Source of the DNA: Euwallacea fornicatus
Lineage: Eukaryota; Arthropoda; Insecta; Coleoptera; Curculionidae
NCBI RefSeq assembly: GCF_040115645.1
Contig: NC_089552.1
Coordinates: 4,216,001 to 4,280,000, forward strand
DNA: 64,000 bases
Direction: 5' to 3'
Both the position numbers and the translations under genes were made by a program. Below, in pieces: positions 59,001 through 64,000 of this stretch. The notes beneath the pieces are model-generated. The model had not been told where the DNA came from, searched no databases, and saw only the letters and a list, made by a program, of their open reading frames with translations. Positions within the stretch are counted from its first letter, which is position 1. Every line of letters starts with the position of its first letter.

Positions 59001-60205
59001 GGTGTGTAATTACTAAACGCCCGGATCATCTTATATAATATCAACAATTTACATATGTACATGGTTTAAACGAAAAAATACACAGTAATCTACACCGCAT
59101 CATTTTTTTACCAGAATAAGAAAGAAAGCCATAACGATCGGCGTTATTTATGTAACTTTTAGAAAATAGAGAATTTTGTGTAACAAGTTGGATGCGAGGC
59201 GAAAGAAGTGAGGTCTTGCAATATGGCACAAGTTACATTATTAATTTACTTAACATAAATATTAACGAACGCTACTATCTTTACACGTACATCTATAAAC
59301 ACGTAAAAGTAAAATTTTCCAATGACCTATGTCAGTTTTATTTACGTGCGGTAAAACAATTTACTGCCCACCTGCGGTAAAGTAATATTTACAGCCAGCA
59401 AATACATGCGACAAAGTAGGTTTTTTTTATTAGTTCAATTATCTATTTTAGTTTGTTGCTATTTATACTCAATTTTATCTCACTCTATCTACAAAATCCA
59501 TTTTGTAATCAATGAAATCATTCCAAAATAGGTTTGTTTCGCAAATAACATATTATATGATTATTTCACAATTTGATGGAATTTAGGTAGAATTTGTATC
59601 AAAGTGACTTGCAAAGTGTTTGCTTCGAACAATTAGATGCATGATATTGAATTTCACTCATCGTTCTCCTTCTCGCATAACCCAATCATGCCAAGTAAGA
59701 AAAGCTCATTAAAACGAAACAGCCAAACCCTCCCTCTTTCTTTGATTCTTTTCCTTCCCCCTTCGCTCGTTTAAATAAATTTAATTAAAATTCGAGAATG
59801 GCAAGGTATTTCGCAATCTAAAAGCTTTATATAATTCTTGAAATAATTCAAAACGAAAGCGCGAGAGAGCGTCGGCCATCTTAGGACTCTTTTCAACCCC
59901 TTTTTACACCCCCTCGGGACTCTCAGGACTGTATCGCCTGGTTTAGTCTGGGGTGTCCATGACACCGAGGTAAAATATCACTTTCCTTGACTACGAAAAT
60001 TCAATTAATAATGATATTGACCTCAAAAAAAGAATTTTAATTGTTGAATTTTAGAAATACTACGACATGGATTACTAAAGAATAATAAATTTGCTCCATT
60101 GTCGCGGTTTAAATGAATTTTTGATATTTTCGTGCACGTGAAATTTAGTTTGGATTATTTAAGCTCTATTATATATGCAGTTATGGATAAGTATAATTTG
60201 GATAC
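53065..60205. other. Long non-coding stretch with islands at about 54340-54660, 55090-55340 and 59690-59960
   Basis: No gene is recognised in 7 kb. The 100-codon frame at 53370 and the 104-codon frame at 55111 lie in locally GC-richer DNA and show no domain. The islands are pyrimidine- or purine-skewed and CG-containing, and may be regulatory. Confidence 0.35.
59440..59520 (-). repeat. Dispersed repeat, partial copy 3
   Basis: Read on the minus strand it gives ATTACAAAATGGATTTTGTA, then TAGAGTGAGATAAAATTGAG and TATAAATAGCAACAAAC. These match ATTACAAAATGGATATTTG...GAGAATGGAATTGAGTATAAAGAG in copy 2, with an internal deletion. Confidence 0.4.
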
Positions 60206-60210
60206 AGCTA

Positions 60211-60551
60211 TATAGAGTATCTCAGAAACTTGTGTACAAATAAGTATCTGATGCGCGGAGGTAAAAACTAGAATATGTCTTATGTTGCTGGTTTTTATTC
60301 CACAGCGTTTACATATTTTTTACTTTTTTAGAGTGGGAATTAATTTCACAGTTTTTATTACACGCACTTCAATTTTCTCACGGGAAATTTTTTGGGTACG
60401 ACAATTTATCTAAAATACTCTGAAATGTTCGACGACATAAAGGTGTTCTGCACAAAAATTCGTGTCTCTCAACAATTTTTCAGATTTTAGGAAATGAAAT
60501 TTTCTGCAAAAATTCGTGAAAATTCATGGATAAAAAAACTTACACACCCTG
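60211..60551. mobile_element. Possible non-autonomous element sharing the 47475 terminus
   Basis: The left edge TATAGAGTATCTCAGAAACT followed by TGTGTACAAATAAGTAT matches the terminus of the transposase relic at 47475 (TACAGAGTGTCTGAGAAACC, then TTGGTACAAATAAGTAT). A CACCCTGTA at 60545-60553 could be the other end, but the two ends are not matched inverted repeats, so the right limit is doubtful. Confidence 0.4.
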
Positions 60552-60559
60552 TAAAATGG

Positions 60560-63500
60560 AAGCAAGTATCTTTTGTAGGAAGCATCATGTTTAGCTGAAT
60601 TTTTCTATTTTTATCCGCTATTTTAGCACTATATACTTATTTATTTCAATGTTTCTAGGACGCTTTAAACAAAGCAAAGAATTTTTCTCTCTGTGGAGGT
60701 TAATTTTGCATCATGTAAATTCCTTACACCTGCCGCAACATAACACATTACCCTAATGACCAAAATAGTTTTTCGGAGTTTTGTCTTTTGGACATACATC
60801 AAACATTGTGTTATTCCTATAAATCTATTGAAATAACTAAGTTAGAGTCGAACCTAAATAAAATCTAATGTATCATTTCAACAGTTCCCGGACTAAAACC
60901 CACCCCATCTTTCCATGCTTTTTCCGTCGACGCAATTTCGTTTCCCTTTTGTCTTTAATTTCCATGGCCGCCTTCTTTTTGCCCTCTTAATTCCACCCTC
61001 GTTTTTACTTCGAGGGGCGAGCGAGCCGCCCCCTTTCCCCCCAGCATCCCTCCCGGTCCTTCTTTAGGGGATTGTTCGCGGGTCCGTATTGATTTTGTTC
61101 TTATATTTTTAATGGCGGACGGGAGTCTTATTAAAACTTGAAACGCTCTCAAACTTCCGTTTTAGATGGGAGCTACTTTTCATATTATTCGTGGAGTAGG
61201 TACTCCAGTACTTTTGACGATGTCGTTTCTAGTTTCCACAGTAAAACTTTAGTTTGTTAGCCAGGAAATTTAATATTATGAGAAAATGAATTAAGTGGAC
61301 TTTTTGAAAGTTTTAAATACATATTCTATAGGAAGTTCGATGTTTTTTAAGAATTGAGAACAGGCTAGAAGACTCTACTTACAATAGTGTCATCATGTAA
61401 TTTACTATACATATGTATTAAAATATCTTCACGGTAATTTAAAGTTAAACATTTGCCAACGAATTAAAGATAAATCGTTGATAGGTTAACTCAGGTTGTT
61501 CTAGGGTAAAAAAATAATCTCTAATGGTGAATATCAACCTCCATCAAAAATTCTAAAAAAATAACTTTTCCCACCTTTCAATGAAAGCTAAATGGCCAGA
61601 AAAAATTATTTTAGTTTGGAATATTTCGAAAAATGTGCATTTGGTCAAAACCCTGTAAACTTTATAGTTTTAAAGACCAGCGTTGAACGATGGTTGGAGT
61701 CTTCATATGTTCTACATAGCATGATTCTTACTTTGTGAGGTAATGATAAAATGTTTGAAATTGAGCTTGCTTTTTTTGAATTATATTTAAAAATTAGTAG
61801 AACGACTTGCTCTTTCTGATTCTGATTCTGAGAAGGATACAATATTTTCGTTAACAAAGAGTTTTTTTATAACATGTCAACGTTTTTTTTTTAATGAGTA
61901 AGATCTAAAATAATATATCAGGCCATTATTTATCAAGATTAATATGTTATGATAGGAACGTTTGTTAGGTTAACAATGAAACAGAAACTTCTCATCATGG
62001 TTGAGTTGTATGCAAGTCTGTTATCAAAAAACATATAATCAATAGATCTTTTTTATTTCGGCTAGAACTCAGTAAGTATGTGTGTTAATTGAAAGATGAA
62101 ATATTAGTGAGATAGAAATTGGTATGTAAGAAAACACCGTCTGAACCATCTTAGTAAATAACGACCTTTGCCTTTTTGGCAATGGGGCTATGGCCCATTA
62201 AAAAAAAACACTCTTTTGAAATTCCTATATATAGCTCACGATAAAAAGAACTATGTATAAAATATATAAAAATAGAACGAAATCGACAATTCGTCTGATT
62301 TGAGGCTTCGGCAGTGTTCAGTAAACTTATTACTGTAAATCACAGATTATTATATAATAATCATGTCTCTCAGCGTCAACATCATCAGAATCATAACACA
62401 ATAAATTAAGTGAAAATAACACAATTTTCTTCAAATTCCAGTCACTTTCCTGACAACTGAAGGCTAATCGAGAAGACGAGGTGCATTCCGAATGCGATAC
62501 TGAATCGCAATTTAAATCACACACATTACACAGATATTAACAGCAATCATATCAATATCAACCCGAACAAACACTTAAGAACTTCACACGAGAGCTTATA
62601 AAAATGTACTGACCATTTAAAAACCAGAGTAGGACAGAACACCTGGCAAATAAGTTGAAAGTCTCAAATATGTCACACATTCAAGAAAGGGTCAACACCA
62701 ATTTTCTACCTTTTTTGTCTGGCTTACACGACTCGTGCATTACATTATACCAGGATGGTCGAAAAACTACATTAAGGGCGTCATAACGACGTCCCTCCAC
62801 GAACCTCTTGAGGAAGCTAGAGTGATGAATTCACTCTAACTACATTGTCGGCTGGAGTGGTTAATTCTGATTAGAGTTAGTAGGTACCTCACAGCCTCTA
62901 ATTTTACAATAAATATTTTATATTAAATTAAATAATGAAGTTCTGGTACTCCTTGTTTGAACGCCCTTAATAAATCTCCACCAGGATCGTACGCATATAC
63001 CTGCAGGCATGCATACATTAAGGAGAAGGGGGTTGAAAAAATTGTACCGACAACTGCTGAATCCTACCGGTCATTTGAAAACTGGACAAACCGGTCTTGG
63101 CCATTATATCAAGAAATGGTCATTTTTATTTTTTAATTGAGAGGGTCGCTCTTTATTTTCCGGGCAAATGACGTGACCTAACACCACCCTTAGGACTTAA
63201 CACGTGGGAAAGGCCCGACGGCGATGGTCCCATTTACTTTTTAATAGCTGTCTGTTCAATTATTTCATTCACTACCAGATTTGAGTGAGACTGCATCAAT
63301 CTGGTAAGCGTTCCAGGAAAAATTATGATTATGGAAGTGTAACAAAAGTATGAGGTTGATATAGTTGGAAAACTGATCAGATTGATATACTAGACCTCAT
63401 TACATATTTGTTTGTAATCGGGGGTTGATGTGGTCCGATTATTGTCTACGAACACTTTATTACTATGCAAACACCTAGAGACACTAAAGAGGAGGGATGC

Positions 63501-64000
63501 TCTATTGAAATCATTTAATTTAGACTACAATGCCATGTCTATAATGATAGCTATAGATACGAAAGCATAAGTCTTTCCGGTGGATTTAGTCCCATAAAAA
63601 TTTACTTCGACTCTCGGTCTAGCATAGGATATCACATCAAGAACAACTACACAACACCTACACCGAACAAATGATCGAGAATGTCGCCTTTCAGGTTCTA
63701 TTGAACATTCCGTAGTTGGTAAATTTATAATCAGTCAATAGCACTAGGTTATCGATACTGCAAATCTCTCAATTTGCGTCCCAAAGGTTACTAAGCACAC
63801 AGATTTCACAGAGCTTGCAGCTATTTTGCAAAAAATCTGATAATTACTAGGAGTTAATAGGGACTTTAAAAAATGTAAAAAAATATCAGGTTCGTATTAA
63901 AAGCAAATAAATTGATGATGATTCTAAAAATTCGAAACGTCACATTAAAGATCTAATGGCACCATTGTCTAGAGATGTGCTGAAAATTTTGAGAAAATAT
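60560..64000. other. Non-coding stretch with a GC-richer island at about 60890-61145
   Basis: No gene is recognised. The island contains C-rich runs (CCCCCTTTCCCCCC) and several CG dinucleotides. The 65-codon minus-strand frame across it shows no domain. The last 2.8 kb is plain AT-rich DNA. Confidence 0.35.

Overview
The window looks like AT-rich insect (or other arthropod) nuclear DNA. The evidence is the many Tc1/mariner-type transposase relics, one gene with a short phase-compatible intron, a secreted Ly6-type protein, Ty3/Gypsy and Penelope-like fragments, and no bacterial gene arrangement. The order of insect cannot be decided by eye; a beetle would fit, but that is a guess. It is a gene-poor region, and most long open frames are chance.

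Only two apparently intact host genes were found. The first is a single-exon gene at 30739-31191 (+) for a small secreted, probably GPI-anchored Ly6/uPAR three-finger protein. The second is a three-coding-exon gene at 35023-37664 (-) for a secreted leucine-rich-repeat protein. Its start codon is the last codon of coding exon 1. Its second intron contains a complete long-inverted-repeat transposon of about 1.2 kb (35864-37066). Nothing in the sequence ties the two genes to one pathway, though both products would act outside the cell.

The rest is a layered transposon record. From left to right: a mariner pseudogene (1073-1992, -); a mariner 3' end fragment (4504-4743, +); a long-inverted-repeat MITE (8009-8914); a mariner-superfamily transposase fragment (13095-13640, -); a nearly complete Tc1 element (15889-17417) whose transposase has three in-frame stops; directly abutting it, a 2.4-kb element (17422-19839) with terminal inverted repeats of about 590 bp and a frameshifted transposase; further TACAGGGTG/CACCCTGTA remnants (21428-21943); a Gypsy integrase end with a likely 3' LTR (27340-28399); a GIY-YIG fragment of Penelope type (41812-41991); a short A-tailed retroposon with a perfect 15-bp target duplication (42092-42288); a transposase relic (46620-47475, -); and an LTR-like block carrying a perfect four-unit heat-shock element (52675-53060).

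The most interesting signal is that the long inverted repeats of the transposase-bearing element at 17422-19839 and of the intronic element at 35864-37066 share a series of conserved blocks. This ties a non-autonomous fold-back element inside a gene to an identifiable transposase lineage, and predicts a long double-stranded hairpin in the LRR gene's pre-mRNA. Between the transposons lie several GC-richer non-coding islands that may be regulatory. No tRNA, rRNA or CRISPR was seen.
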